Part shown: piece by piece, positions 1 through 8,787 of the stretch
Position numbering within the stretch: position 1 is the stretch's first letter
Layout: every line of letters begins with the position of its first letter
NCBI RefSeq assembly: GCF_005860795.2
Contig: NZ_CP058350.1
Location: 3,068,501 to 3,132,500, forward strand
Length of the DNA: 64,000 nt
Direction: 5' to 3'
DNA from: Peteryoungia desertarenae
Lineage (GTDB): Bacteria > Pseudomonadota > Alphaproteobacteria > Rhizobiales > Rhizobiaceae
Translations under genes and position numbers: made by a program
Notes under the pieces: model-generated
Told to the model about the DNA's origin: nothing
The model's input: the letters and a program-made list of their open reading frames with translations, nothing else
Databases searched by the model: none

Positions 1-154
1 TCTGGCGCAGGATTGCATCAAGAAGGTCGAAGTTCTGGAATATCCCGAACTTGGCATGGAAGCCGTCTGGAAAATCGAAGTCGAAGATTTCCCGGCATTC
101 ATCGTCACGGACGACAAGGGGAACGACTTTTTCCAGGAATTCAATCTTGGCTGA
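1..154 (+). CDS. Class I fumarate hydratase, C-terminal fragment
   Basis: Only the last 50 codons are inside the window, read from base 2 to the TGA at 152-154. They contain [20 protein letters not shown] followed by DDKGNDFF, a tail I recognise from iron-sulfur (class I) fumarases such as E. coli FumA/FumB, which interconvert fumarate and malate in the TCA cycle. The catalytic and 4Fe-4S parts lie outside the window, so the assignment rests on this tail alone. About 200 bases without a gene follow before the next start at 361. Confidence 0.7.
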   Translation, partial: LAQDCIKKVEVLEYPELGMEAVWKIEVEDFPAFIVTDDKGNDFFQEFNLG

Positions 155-360
155 TCGGAAAAATTGAGAGGCCTTGGCTCACGGCACCCAGTCGTGAGCC
201 GAAATATCAGGATATTTCAATCAATTACAGAATCTAAATTTTCGCCCTGATTTCTCACCCCACACAAGTGAGGTGCTGCCGATTAAACTTTTCCAAAGAT
301 TTTAAGGATACAACATAAAGAGGAGTTGCTCCTACCACCACTTACGTTCGGAGTTGGCCG

Positions 361-1428
361 ATGAATACGGCAACGAATTCGCCAAAGGCTCAGGTGCCAG
401 ATGTTGCCGCGCAAATAACATTTGCAATGCGCACCATGGGCGTTGCGCCGATACCGAGAAATTACGAGCTCTTCTATGAAGCCTATATAGGCTCAAATCC
501 GACACTGACGCGCGAGCTTGCCGCATTGGGCAGCAGGGCAACGCAGGAAGAACTTGATCAGCTTGGCGAAGTTCATTTCGGAAGCCACCAAAACCGTGTG
601 GTGGACTCAGCCCATAGCAAGATTCTGACAGAGCTTGAGGCTCTTTTGCGCCTGTTGAAGCAGGAACAGACCTCGCTTGAGAGTTACAATAAGCTTCTCG
701 CTGAAACCCATACCCGGATCACATCGAAGAACTCAACCAGCGCAGACATTTTGCGCAACGCGATCGCCATCCTGTCCAAGGCTACCGGTGAGACGATGGC
801 GCATGGCGAACAGACGGTCGAGCAATTCTCGCAAAAGTCGCAGGAAATGGACCAGGTTCGCCGTGAACTGGACGAGTACAAGCGCATAGCGAATACCGAT
901 TCCCTCACCCGCATCGCGAACCGCCGCGCCTTTGACGAGCGTCTTGCCACCATCTTTGACGGTGTCTCAAAACCTCTAACAGCACTTGTTCTCGCGGATA
1001 TCGACAACTTCAAGAAAATCAACGATGCCTATGGGCACCCGGTCGGCGACAAGATCCTCGCGACCGTTGCCAATGTCATCAAGGCGAATGTGCGCAAAGA
1101 CTGCTTCGTCGCCCGCACGGGTGGCGAGGAGTTCGCCATTATCATTGACGGCAACACCTCCGATGAAGTCCAGCAGATCTGCGAACGCGTCCGCGTTGCA
1201 CTGGAAACAACGCCCTTCAAGAATTCCAAGACCGGCGTGAACTACGGGCCTATTACGATTTCGCTTGGCTTTTGCATGGCAGGCGATGCCGAGGATGCAG
1301 GTGAGCTTTACGCCAAGGCGGACATTGCGCTTTATTGCGCAAAGAACAGCGGTCGCAACCGTACAAAGCTCTACGAAGACGGAATGAAGAAGGACTTCAC
1401 CAAGAGCTGGCTGATCTATCGGCGCTGA
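361..1428 (+). CDS. Diguanylate cyclase (GGDEF), soluble
   Basis: A 355-residue cytosolic protein expected to make cyclic di-GMP from two GTP. The first ~180 residues have no membrane segment or named domain and look helical, with a likely coiled coil around 75-180 that could drive dimerisation. The GGDEF domain starts at the NTDSLTRIANRRAF motif and has its active-site loop as GGEEF at residues 254-258. The RxxD inhibitory site expected just before it is not intact (R-K-D-C). The start ATG at 361 has CGGAG about 9 bases upstream. The gene stands alone between the fumarase tail and a gene on the other strand. What activates it cannot be told from the sequence. Confidence 0.9.
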   Translation: MNTATNSPKAQVPDVAAQITFAMRTMGVAPIPRNYELFYEAYIGSNPTLTRELAALGSRATQEELDQLGEVHFGSHQNRVVDSAHSKILTELEALLRLLKQEQTSLESYNKLLAETHTRITSKNSTSADILRNAIAILSKATGETMAHGEQTVEQFSQKSQEMDQVRRELDEYKRIANTDSLTRIANRRAFDERLATIFDGVSKPLTALVLADIDNFKKINDAYGHPVGDKILATVANVIKANVRKDCFVARTGGEEFAIIIDGNTSDEVQQICERVRVALETTPFKNSKTGVNYGPITISLGFCMAGDAEDAGELYAKADIALYCAKNSGRNRTKLYEDGMKKDFTKSWLIYRR

Positions 1429-1449
1429 ACTTCGGCCACGAGCCAGTTT

Positions 1450-2058
1450 TCACCACATCGACTGCGTGGCACGTCCCGGCCATTCCCGATCATAGCTCTC
1501 GGCATCAAAGTCTGCCTGCGCGGCCTTCAACATAGTTCCGGGCGACGGGAGTCTGGCCGGATCTATCTGGGCCTCGGCATCCCAGAGGCCCGCCCGCATG
1601 ACCGCCCGCGCACATTGAAAATAGACTTCCCGAATCTCGATGACGGTCACAGTACGCGGATGCTTGCCATCAATGTCGAAGCTGGCCAGCACGTCCGGAT
1701 CTGCCGTCAGCACGGCATTGCCATTCACGCGCATGACTGAACTGGAACCAGGGATCAGAAACATTAGGGCGACGCGCGGATCACGCACAATATTGAGAAG
1801 AGAATCGATCCGGTTGTTGCCACGCCAATCCGGCAACGCAAGTGTCTTGTCATCAAGGATCCTGACAACGCAACTGCGGTCGCCGCGCGGCGAACAATCG
1901 AGCCCTTCCGGCCCAACCGTGGCCAAAGCCACGAAGGGGGAATGCTCAATCATCACGCGATAGGCATCCGTCAGAACAGATGTCACCTTCTTGAGAGAGG
2001 CCTCACTGGCAGCGCCATAAAGGACCTGCAACTCCTCGACAGAACTGATCACCTGCAT
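1450..2058 (-). CDS. Pyridoxamine 5'-phosphate oxidase family protein (MSMEG_1061-like)
   Basis: A 202-residue split-barrel flavin-binding protein. The pattern of FVALATVGPEGLDCSPRGD, then ALPDWRGNNRIDSL, then MRVNGNA is typical of the subgroup of pyridoxamine phosphate oxidase-like proteins called MSMEG_1061/TIGR04025. Such proteins bind FMN or F420-like cofactors, but their substrates are mostly unknown, so a vitamin B6 role should not be assumed. It lies 50 bases downstream of the alpha/beta hydrolase on the same strand and may share its transcript. Confidence 0.8.
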   Translation of the reverse strand: MQVISSVEELQVLYGAASEASLKKVTSVLTDAYRVMIEHSPFVALATVGPEGLDCSPRGDRSCVVRILDDKTLALPDWRGNNRIDSLLNIVRDPRVALMFLIPGSSSVMRVNGNAVLTADPDVLASFDIDGKHPRTVTVIEIREVYFQCARAVMRAGLWDAEAQIDPARLPSPGTMLKAAQADFDAESYDREWPGRATQSMW

Positions 2059-2108
2059 GAAAACTCCCTCCCGACCGCTGCAAACAGCGTAGCGTCAGGA
2101 AACAGCTA

Positions 2109-3038
2109 TCACAGCCGATGAACCTTGGCAGCAGGCAAGTCCATTTCCTGAGACAGGCCAACGAAGTCAGCGATCGCTGAGATAACCTCAGGCGCACTGA
2201 CGATACGACGATGGCCATGACCGTTCGCCCAGACATGCTGCACTTTCGGCGACAGACCAATGAAACGTTCTGCATGTGCGACGGGCACCTCCTTGTCGTC
2301 CTCGGCATGAACGACCAGCAGCTCGGGATCAATCCGCCGGCTGACAGCCACACTGTCCAGTGCCTCGACCGGAATTCCAGCCAGCCGAAGAACTCGCTTG
2401 TTCATGGCGTGCACCGAGGCGGGACCGAGGCCAACAGCCCTGGCAAAACCATTGAACACCTCGCTCATGTTCGAAGGTGAACCGATGACAACGAGGCGCC
2501 GAGTTTTCAATTGCGGTATGCCGCCGAATATTCCACCCGCCGCCATCGTCACCGCAGCACCGCCAAAAGAGTGCCCGACAACAGCCGTGAAGGGTCCATG
2601 ATGGGCTTCCGCCACGCCGATCGCTTCGGCAGCCTTACGCAGTTCGAGGACACGGCCACTGGAGGCACCATGGCCCGGAAGGTCGAGCATGACGACTTCG
2701 GCGCCCCGCTCCTGTAACCCACATGCCAGATCCACCAGATACTCCGAACGCGAGCCCCAGCCGTGAACAACCAGAACCTTGGGTGACGGTAGATTTGTAC
2801 CAAGCACCGGTAGACGATAACTTGTGACCTTACCGCTTTTCGTGGCAAGCCTAGCGCAATCCGCTGCCTGTAAGCGGGTTCGGCCACGACGAAATACATC
2901 ACGGGCTTTCATGCCTTTTGGTTTGCGAGATGGCGTAAAACAAAAGACATGAAAGGCAGCCTGACCCGCAATCTCGGGCGAAATACGTTCAAGGCTCGAA
3001 AAGGCAAACCGAATGAGTCGCAAGGCAAAAGATGACAT
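2109..3038 (-). CDS. Alpha/beta hydrolase
   Basis: A 309-residue serine hydrolase. The oxyanion-hole motif HGWG is at 92-95, the nucleophile elbow GHSFGG at 155-160 (Ser157), a likely acid in HAEDD near 247, and a likely catalytic His in the GHGH motif near 274-276. The substrate is unknown. It is divergent from a MarR regulator, with only 47 bases between the starts and repeated operator-like elements there, so the MarR protein probably controls it. The flavin-family gene follows on the same strand. Confidence 0.85.
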   Translation of the reverse strand: MSSFALRLIRFAFSSLERISPEIAGQAAFHVFCFTPSRKPKGMKARDVFRRGRTRLQAADCARLATKSGKVTSYRLPVLGTNLPSPKVLVVHGWGSRSEYLVDLACGLQERGAEVVMLDLPGHGASSGRVLELRKAAEAIGVAEAHHGPFTAVVGHSFGGAAVTMAAGGIFGGIPQLKTRRLVVIGSPSNMSEVFNGFARAVGLGPASVHAMNKRVLRLAGIPVEALDSVAVSRRIDPELLVVHAEDDKEVPVAHAERFIGLSPKVQHVWANGHGHRRIVSAPEVISAIADFVGLSQEMDLPAAKVHRL

Positions 3039-3057
3039 GAGCGAGGCCCCGAAATAT

Positions 3058-3093
3058 GTTCAATGATGAACAATAAAGTACAACGATGAACAA
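3058..3093. promoter_or_regulatory. Candidate MarR operator pair between hydrolase and MarR genes
   Basis: Two near-identical 16-base elements start exactly 20 bases apart (3058-3073 GTTCAATGATGAACAA and 3078-3093 GTACAACGATGAACAA). The first contains a perfect inverted repeat, GTTCA-N4-TGAAC. A 20-base phase puts both on the same DNA face, as expected for two regulator dimers. The second copy overlaps the marR start codon, so binding would repress marR itself. Binding is inferred. Confidence 0.5.
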
Positions 3094-3562
3094 AACGCAA
3101 GCTTTTCCTTGGGATCATCCGCGATTCAGGAGCTGGATCGGTGTCGCGAGAGCCTGCCAACTGATGCAGCAAGCACTGGGCCGAGCACTCGCGCCTCTCG
3201 ACATCAAGCCGCCCCATCTCGACATTCTCGTCAATTTGTACCGTTTTGAAGGCATATCGCAGCAGGAACTCGCCAGAAAACTGCTCGTCGGGCGCTCGAA
3301 CATGAGTATGCTCCTGCCACAGCTGGAAAAGCGAGGACTTCTGGAACGCCGGCCCGACCCGAAGGACAAGCGCATCCTGCGGCTCTTTCTGACAGCTGCC
3401 GGCAAATCATTAAGCGAAGACGCAATGGCTGTTCAGACCGACGTGATCGAGCGATACCTGTCGGAGACGCCACTGGATGACTGCGAAGGCATTGCCATCC
3501 AGATGGAGCAAATCATCCAGCGGATCCTTGCAACCGAAACCCATGGGGACCCGCAAGACTGA
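3086..3562 (+). CDS. MarR family transcriptional regulator
   Basis: A 158-residue winged-helix repressor. The core reads ISQQELARKLLVGRSNMSML, then LLERRPDPKDKRILRLFLT, which are the recognition helix and the beta-wing with the Asp-x-Arg pattern of MarR proteins. Length is normal for the family. MarR proteins usually lose DNA binding when a small phenolic or similar ligand binds, and they usually control the gene next to them, here the divergent hydrolase. The ATG at 3086 lies inside the second operator-like repeat and has no strong ribosome binding site. Confidence 0.88.
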   Translation: MNKTQAFPWDHPRFRSWIGVARACQLMQQALGRALAPLDIKPPHLDILVNLYRFEGISQQELARKLLVGRSNMSMLLPQLEKRGLLERRPDPKDKRILRLFLTAAGKSLSEDAMAVQTDVIERYLSETPLDDCEGIAIQMEQIIQRILATETHGDPQD

Positions 3563-3571
3563 TGGAAGGCA

Positions 3572-3934
3572 TCAACGCGGATTGCGGCTGAGCCCCTTGG
3601 CCGCGAGTTCGGCCTCATAGTCTGCGAATTTCTCCGACCCGCTTTCCCCGAGTTCGCGAAGATAAGCCCAGGTGAAGATACCGGTGTCGTGACCGTCATC
3701 GAAACCTATCCTGACGGCGTAGTTACCGGTCGGCGTCATGGATATGATGGCCACATGCCTCTTGCCGGGCACCGTCACTTTCTGCCCGGGGCCGTGGCCT
3801 TGCACCTCCGCCGAGGGAGAAAGGACCCGCAGCATTTCAGCGGACAGGTTGGCGGAAAAACCATCATCAAATGTGACGCCCAAACACCGTCTGTCCTTGG
3901 ACACCTTTAGCTCTGTGGGCCACGACCCGGTCAT
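3572..3934 (-). CDS. DUF971 domain protein (gamma-butyrobetaine hydroxylase-like N-terminal domain)
   Basis: A 120-residue protein from the ATG at 3934. It starts WPTELKVSKDRRCLGVTFDDG and ends in a region with IGFDDGHDTGIFTWAYLREL, the hallmark of the small DUF971 domain. This domain also forms the N-terminus of gamma-butyrobetaine hydroxylase and is found beside iron-sulfur cluster carriers of the Mrp/Apbc type. A link to iron-sulfur handling is known for the family only. A longer reading to 4258 exists but has no homology-like sequence before this Met. It is divergent from moaA, whose product is an iron-sulfur enzyme. Confidence 0.85.
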   Translation of the reverse strand: MTGSWPTELKVSKDRRCLGVTFDDGFSANLSAEMLRVLSPSAEVQGHGPGQKVTVPGKRHVAIISMTPTGNYAVRIGFDDGHDTGIFTWAYLRELGESGSEKFADYEAELAAKGLSRNPR

Positions 3935-4071
3935 GCAATCTTCTCCCGTGATGAGATGCGGAGAGTTAGGCAGCCTGGGACAAGCATGCAAGTTATTTTC
4001 GGCACCGATCAAGCCTTGCTTGACGCAAAGCCGGCTTCTGCCCACATTACAGGCAAGAAGCGGAGGAAGCC

Positions 4072-5121
4072 TTGGACCAGTCTCCATCCAAATGGAAAGC
4101 ATCGACACCCCTGTCGGGCAACGCGGCACCCATGATCGACCCTTTCGGTCGCCATGTGACCTATCTGCGCGTATCAGTAACCGACCGATGCGATTTCCGC
4201 TGCACCTATTGCATGGCGGAAAACATGACCTTCCTGCCGAAGAAGGACCTCTTGACACTTGAGGAACTGGATCGGCTCTGTTCGGCCTTCATTCAGAAGG
4301 GTGTGCGGAAGCTGCGCCTGACCGGAGGCGAGCCGCTCGTCCGCAAGAACATCATGCACCTTGTTCGCAGCCTGTCACGCCATCTCAATGGTGGCGGTCT
4401 TGACGAACTGACACTGACGACCAATGGTTCGCAGCTCACGCGGTTCGCCGATGAGCTCGCCGATTGCGGCGTCCGCCGTATCAATGTTTCGCTCGACACA
4501 CTCGATCCAGACAAGTTCAAGGCAATCACCCGCTGGGGCGAATTTGACCGGGTGATGGAAGGGATTCGTGCGGGCCAGAAGGCGGGGCTCAAGGTCAAGT
4601 TGAATGCCGTGGCGCTCAAGGATTTCAATGAGGACGAGATTCCTGCCATGCTGGAATTTGCCCATAAGGAAGGCATGGATCTCACCCTGATCGAGACCAT
4701 GCCTATGGGCGAAACCGACGAGGATAGGACTGACCAGTATTTGCCTCTGTCGCATGTGCGCCGACGCCTGGAAGAAAGATATCAGTTGACAGATCTGCCG
4801 CTGTCGACGGGCGGACCGGCTCGCTACGTTCGTGTCGAAGAGACAGGCGGCAAGCTCGGTTTCATCACCCCCCTCACCCATAATTTCTGCGAAAGCTGCA
4901 ATCGTGTCCGCCTGACTTGTACCGGCACGCTCTACATGTGCCTCGGGCAAGACGATGCTGCCGATCTGAGAACGGCGCTGAGGGCATCGGATGATGATGG
5001 ATATCTGTCAGCGGCAATCGACGAGGCGATCGGTCGCAAACCAAAGGGCCACGACTTCATTATTGATCGCGACCACAAGAAGCCTGCCGTCGCACGTCAT
5101 ATGAGCGTAACCGGCGGCTGA
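4072..5121 (+). CDS. moaA: GTP 3',8-cyclase MoaA
   Basis: A 349-residue radical SAM enzyme for the first step of molybdenum cofactor synthesis, converting GTP to (8S)-3',8-cyclo-7,8-dihydroGTP. The radical SAM cluster motif CDFRCTYC is at residues 40-47, and the second C-terminal 4Fe-4S motif is CESC followed 13 residues later by Cys ([11 protein letters not shown], then YMC). It ends in the GG tail that MoaA needs for activity. The start is TTG at 4072, preceded by GGAGG at 4062-4066; no ATG in frame fits. mobA and mobB lie 2.5 kb downstream on the same strand; moaC, moaD, moaE and moeA are not in the window. Confidence 0.95.
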   Translation: MDQSPSKWKASTPLSGNAAPMIDPFGRHVTYLRVSVTDRCDFRCTYCMAENMTFLPKKDLLTLEELDRLCSAFIQKGVRKLRLTGGEPLVRKNIMHLVRSLSRHLNGGGLDELTLTTNGSQLTRFADELADCGVRRINVSLDTLDPDKFKAITRWGEFDRVMEGIRAGQKAGLKVKLNAVALKDFNEDEIPAMLEFAHKEGMDLTLIETMPMGETDEDRTDQYLPLSHVRRRLEERYQLTDLPLSTGGPARYVRVEETGGKLGFITPLTHNFCESCNRVRLTCTGTLYMCLGQDDAADLRTALRASDDDGYLSAAIDEAIGRKPKGHDFIIDRDHKKPAVARHMSVTGG

Positions 5122-5409
5122 ACACAGGTATCGCCGCCGCGCAGCTTTGCCCGGTAGACATCGAACCAGATACGGGGCCGGCAGCGTTGTGGAATGTCAG
5201 GCAGGATACCCTCGATCGCCAAGCGCATGCCTTGACTGATTGTCTGCCTCATTCGACCCGTAGTCCCTGAAGCGACAGAACCCAAAAGTATATGCCTTCA
5301 CACTGCCCTTGAACTCATTCACAAAGTTCATGGACACATTTGTACGCGCGGGTTTTCTAACGGACGGCCATCCGCTAAACAGAAAAACTACTCCCGAGGA
5401 AACTCCCCG

Positions 5410-6315
5410 ATGGCACTTTCCAGCAATGCCCGTGGTGCAGTCTTTATGGCATGCTCCATGGCAGGCTTTACGATCAATGACGCGCTGACGAAGTCCGCCC
5501 TTGCCTACATGAATGCCGGTCAGGTGATGTTCGTCCGCGGCGCCATGACGACACTGCTTGTCTATCTGGTGGCAAGACACATCGGGGGCCTGGCTAATCT
5601 CAGACGGCTGATACAGCCTTACGTGCTGCTGCGCATTTTTTTTGAAACGCTCGCGGCCATCACGTATTTGAGCGCGCTTGGCCAGATACCTCTCGCCAAC
5701 GCCTCGGCAATCCTTCAGGCATTGCCACTCGCTGTGACGCTTGGCGCTGCGATCTTCTTGCGAGAACCCGTCGGCTGGCGCCGCTGGACGGCTATAGTAG
5801 TCGGCTTCCTCGGCGTCATGATCATCATCAGACCGGGACCAGAAGGTTTTACCTTGGCCTCCATCTATGTGGTCTTCAGTGTCCTGACGGCAGCTTCGCG
5901 CGATCTGGTTACCAAGCGCATAGACCCGGCCATCCCGTCGATATCGGTTACCTTGCTCACCGCAGCATCCATTTCGCTTGCGGGTGCACTCCTGATTGTG
6001 CCGATGGGAGGCTGGCATCCCCTCACCTGGGCATCGATGGGAACTCTTTTCCTGGCGGCCGCCTTTCTATTTGTCGGCTACCAGATGATCATCATGGCGA
6101 TGCGCACGGGCGAAATCTCCTTCATCGCGCCGTTCCGCTACACAAGCCTCGTATGGGCTGTCGCGCTGGGCATGATCTTCTTCGGCGAACTGCCGGATAT
6201 CTGGATGGCTGTCGGCACCAGCATCGTCATCGGCTCTGGCCTCTACACATTCTATCGGGAAAACAAGCGAAAGTCGGAAAGTGCCAGCCAGTCACTGCCG
6301 GTGTCGCCTTCTTGA
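5410..6315 (+). CDS. DMT family transporter (EamA)
   Basis: A 301-residue membrane protein of about ten hydrophobic segments in two EamA halves, the architecture of the drug/metabolite transporter superfamily. The first half holds SALGQIPLANASAILQALPL and the second the matching repeat. Such proteins mostly export amino acids, metabolites or toxic compounds; the substrate cannot be read from sequence. GAGGA precedes the ATG by about 10 bases. It overlaps the next transporter gene at a TTGA stop/start, so the two are probably translated together. Confidence 0.88.
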   Translation: MALSSNARGAVFMACSMAGFTINDALTKSALAYMNAGQVMFVRGAMTTLLVYLVARHIGGLANLRRLIQPYVLLRIFFETLAAITYLSALGQIPLANASAILQALPLAVTLGAAIFLREPVGWRRWTAIVVGFLGVMIIIRPGPEGFTLASIYVVFSVLTAASRDLVTKRIDPAIPSISVTLLTAASISLAGALLIVPMGGWHPLTWASMGTLFLAAAFLFVGYQMIIMAMRTGEISFIAPFRYTSLVWAVALGMIFFGELPDIWMAVGTSIVIGSGLYTFYRENKRKSESASQSLPVSPS

Positions 6316-7574
6316 GGCCGCACACCGAGATCACTACGAAAGCAGAGAATTTGCCAAGCACCAGATTTCTCGACAGGACCACCGCACCGCACATTGTGAC
6401 CCTCGTCGCAATTGCCGGCCTGTCTGCATTGACCATGAACATATTTCTGCCGGCTCTCCCCGGAATGGCTGTCGATTTCCGCGTGGATTACGCTTCAATC
6501 CAGATCCTTCTATCCGGATACATAGCCGCGACCGCCCTCGTCCAGCTCCTGATCGGACCGCTATCGGATCGTTTTGGAAGACGCCCCACCATGATCGGAT
6601 GTCTGTTAATCCTGCTGGCGGCCTCCCTGATCTGTGCGGTCTCCACTAACTTCTATGTTTTGGTCGCTGGCCGACTGTTGCAGACCGCTGTCGTAGCAGG
6701 GCTGGTGCTATCCCGTGCCATTGTTCGGGACATGGTGCCGATGGATCAGGCCGCCTCAATGATCGGCTATGTCACCATGGGTATGACAGTGATCCCCATG
6801 GTTGGCCCAACTCTGGGCGGTGTACTGAGCGACCATTTCGGCTGGCGTGCAAATTTCCTCGCGCTGTTTGTCATTGGCGCTGTCATCCTCACCCTTGTCC
6901 TGTCTGATCTCGGCGAGACAAACAAAAGCAAAAGCAGCAGCTTCTCTGCCCAGTTCCGTGCCTGGCCGGGGCTCCTGATGTCGTCACATTTCTGGGGCTA
7001 CACAATTGCCGGCACCTTTACCACGGGCGCTTTCTTTGCGTTTCTGGGAGGAGCGCCATTTGTCGGCGGCACAATCATGCAAATGTCACCCAGTACATTG
7101 GGCTTGCAGTTCATGTTCATCGCCGGCGGCTATATTGTCGGCAATTACCTCTCGGGCCGATATTCGCGGCGGGCCGGAATTGCCAAGATGATGTTGATCG
7201 GTGCCATGATTGCATTGATGGGCACCTTCATTCCCATCCCCCTGTTCTGGCTTGGCGCAACCAGCCCGATGGCGTTCTTCATGCCCCAGGTCATTCTCGG
7301 CTTTGGCAACGGGCTTGCCCTGCCCAGCACCAATGCCGGAATGGTCAGCGTCAGGCCGGAGCTTGCCGGCTCTGCTTCCGGTCTCGGTGGTGCGATCATG
7401 ATGGGTGGCGGTGCAATCCTCTCCTGGCTCGCATCGGCCATACTCTCGGTCGAAAGCGGCCCAATGCCTCTCCTCATCGTCATGTTTGCCTGTTGCGTCG
7501 GAGCTCTCCTCGCGACACTCTGGCTGGCTAATCTCGGCGACAGCCAGCAACCGGAGCATCACAGCAAGGCATGA
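6312..7574 (+). CDS. MFS transporter, Bcr/CflA-like multidrug efflux family
   Basis: About 420 residues with 12 predicted membrane segments. Early signatures are NIFLPALPGMAVDF in the first helix, then GPLSDRFGRRP (the MFS loop 2-3 motif A) and GRLLQTAVVAGLVLSRAIVRD, typical of the Bcr/CflA drug:H+ antiporter group. The best start is TTG at 6312, overlapping the TGA of the previous gene (TTGA); an open frame runs further upstream but inside the DMT gene. It overlaps mobA by an ATGA, so DMT, MFS, mobA and mobB form one run. A functional link between export and molybdenum cofactor is not evident. Confidence 0.85.
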   Translation: MRPHTEITTKAENLPSTRFLDRTTAPHIVTLVAIAGLSALTMNIFLPALPGMAVDFRVDYASIQILLSGYIAATALVQLLIGPLSDRFGRRPTMIGCLLILLAASLICAVSTNFYVLVAGRLLQTAVVAGLVLSRAIVRDMVPMDQAASMIGYVTMGMTVIPMVGPTLGGVLSDHFGWRANFLALFVIGAVILTLVLSDLGETNKSKSSSFSAQFRAWPGLLMSSHFWGYTIAGTFTTGAFFAFLGGAPFVGGTIMQMSPSTLGLQFMFIAGGYIVGNYLSGRYSRRAGIAKMMLIGAMIALMGTFIPIPLFWLGATSPMAFFMPQVILGFGNGLALPSTNAGMVSVRPELAGSASGLGGAIMMGGGAILSWLASAILSVESGPMPLLIVMFACCVGALLATLWLANLGDSQQPEHHSKA

Positions 7575-8206
7575 CGGCAAAGCTCTCGACGGCATTGATT
7601 CTTGCAGGCGGTCTCTCAAGACGGATGGGACAGGACAAGACGCAGGTCGAGCTCGCCGGCAAGCCGCTGATCCGCCATGTGATTGAGCGGCTGTCACCAC
7701 AGCTGGACATTCTTATCATCAGCGCACCGGGGCCGCACCCTGCAGCGGCGGAACTGATCCATTGTGTCGATACCAGGCCGGGGCATCTGGGTCCACTTGC
7801 CGGCATTCTGAGCGGCTTGCTGCATCTGCAAGAAATGGATGACAGCACTACCCATCTCCTGGTCTCGCCCGCGGATACTCCGTTCCTGCCACAAGACCTT
7901 GCGAAGTGCCTGCTGGAGCATGCGTCGCCCGAAACGGTGGTGATTGCGACATCATGTGGAAGGAGCCACCCATTGGCTTCACTTTGGCCCTTATCGCTCG
8001 CCACGGATCTTGATCGCTGGCTGGACAAGCCGGACAACAGGCGTGTGCAGGACTACATCCATCGTCATCGGCATGTCGCCGTGCCGTTCGAGCAAATCAG
8101 GATTGGTTCAGAAACCATTGATCCGTTCTTCAACATAAACAGACCGGAAGATCTCGCCATTGCCGAGCACTGTATCAAAAGAGCCGAAAGCGCCTCTATC
8201 CGCTGA
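7571..8206 (+). CDS. mobA: Molybdenum cofactor guanylyltransferase MobA
   Basis: A 211-residue nucleotidyltransferase. The N-terminal LAGGLSRRMGQDK motif (residues 11-23) is the GTP-binding loop of MobA, and LVSPADTPFLP carries the metal-binding Asp. MobA transfers GMP to molybdopterin to give the MGD form used by DMSO-reductase-type enzymes. It starts at the ATGA overlap with the MFS gene and overlaps mobB downstream. Together with moaA it shows the organism makes and modifies molybdenum cofactor. Confidence 0.93.
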   Translation: MTAKLSTALILAGGLSRRMGQDKTQVELAGKPLIRHVIERLSPQLDILIISAPGPHPAAAELIHCVDTRPGHLGPLAGILSGLLHLQEMDDSTTHLLVSPADTPFLPQDLAKCLLEHASPETVVIATSCGRSHPLASLWPLSLATDLDRWLDKPDNRRVQDYIHRHRHVAVPFEQIRIGSETIDPFFNINRPEDLAIAEHCIKRAESASIR

Positions 8207-8717
8207 GAAACCCCGAGTTTTCGGCATAGCCGGCTGGAAAAACTCCGGCAAGACCGACCTCACTACAAGACTTGTCTCTGAGCTCACACAGCGCGGCTTT
8301 GCAATTTCGACTGTCAAACACGCACATCATGATTTCGATATCGACAAGACGGGTAGTGACAGCTTCCGCCATCGGGAGGCCGGAGCCCAGGAAGTCGCCC
8401 TCGTTTCTGGAACCCGCTACGCCATCATGCATGAGCTTCGTAGTGAAGATGAACCGTCACTGGAACATATCCTAAGCCGTATGGGCCCCTCTGATCTTGT
8501 CCTGGTCGAAGGCTATAAACGGGAGCCGATAGCGAAAATTGAAACCCGTCGACGAGAGGCAAGAACAACGACCCCTCTCGCACCGAATGATCCCCTTATC
8601 CTGGCGATAGCCTCAGATCATCCCGTCGACGATGCAGACTTGCCAATCTTTGACCTCGACGACACTCAGGCGATTGCTGATTTCATCATGACGGTGACTG
8701 GACTTTCTCGAACCTGA
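8160..8717 (+). CDS. mobB: Molybdopterin-guanine dinucleotide biosynthesis protein MobB
   Basis: A P-loop GTPase of about 185 residues with FGIAGWKNSGKTDL as Walker A and DLVLVEGYKREPIAKIE further on, both characteristic of MobB. MobB assists MobA in guanylating molybdopterin. There is no ATG or GTG before the P-loop; the only plausible start is TTG at 8160 with GGAAG about 10 bases upstream, giving a 47-base overlap with mobA. The conserved part begins near KPRVFGIAGW, so the first ~17 residues are an uncertain extension. Confidence 0.9.
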   Translation: MPSTVSKEPKAPLSAEKPRVFGIAGWKNSGKTDLTTRLVSELTQRGFAISTVKHAHHDFDIDKTGSDSFRHREAGAQEVALVSGTRYAIMHELRSEDEPSLEHILSRMGPSDLVLVEGYKREPIAKIETRRREARTTTPLAPNDPLILAIASDHPVDDADLPIFDLDDTQAIADFIMTVTGLSRT

Positions 8718-8734
8718 AGAAGTGTCATGACCCG

Positions 8735-8763
8735 AAAAAGCCGCCGGGTATCCCCGACGGCTT
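8735..8763 (-). terminator. Rho-independent terminator of the OmpA-family gene
   Basis: On the minus strand AAGCCGTCGGGG pairs with CCCGGCGGCTT around a short loop and is followed by TTTTT. It lies 25 bases past the stop of the OmpA-family gene and also sits between two convergent genes, so it may stop mobB transcription in part. Confidence 0.7.
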
Positions 8764-8787
8764 CTCACTCTCAATGGAAACGCGAGA

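Noticed and set aside
5097..5285. 62-codon minus-strand frame after moaA
   Set aside because: It overlaps the moaA end, needs a TTG or inner ATG start with a poor ribosome binding site, and shows no signal peptide or known motif. A real small protein cannot be excluded.
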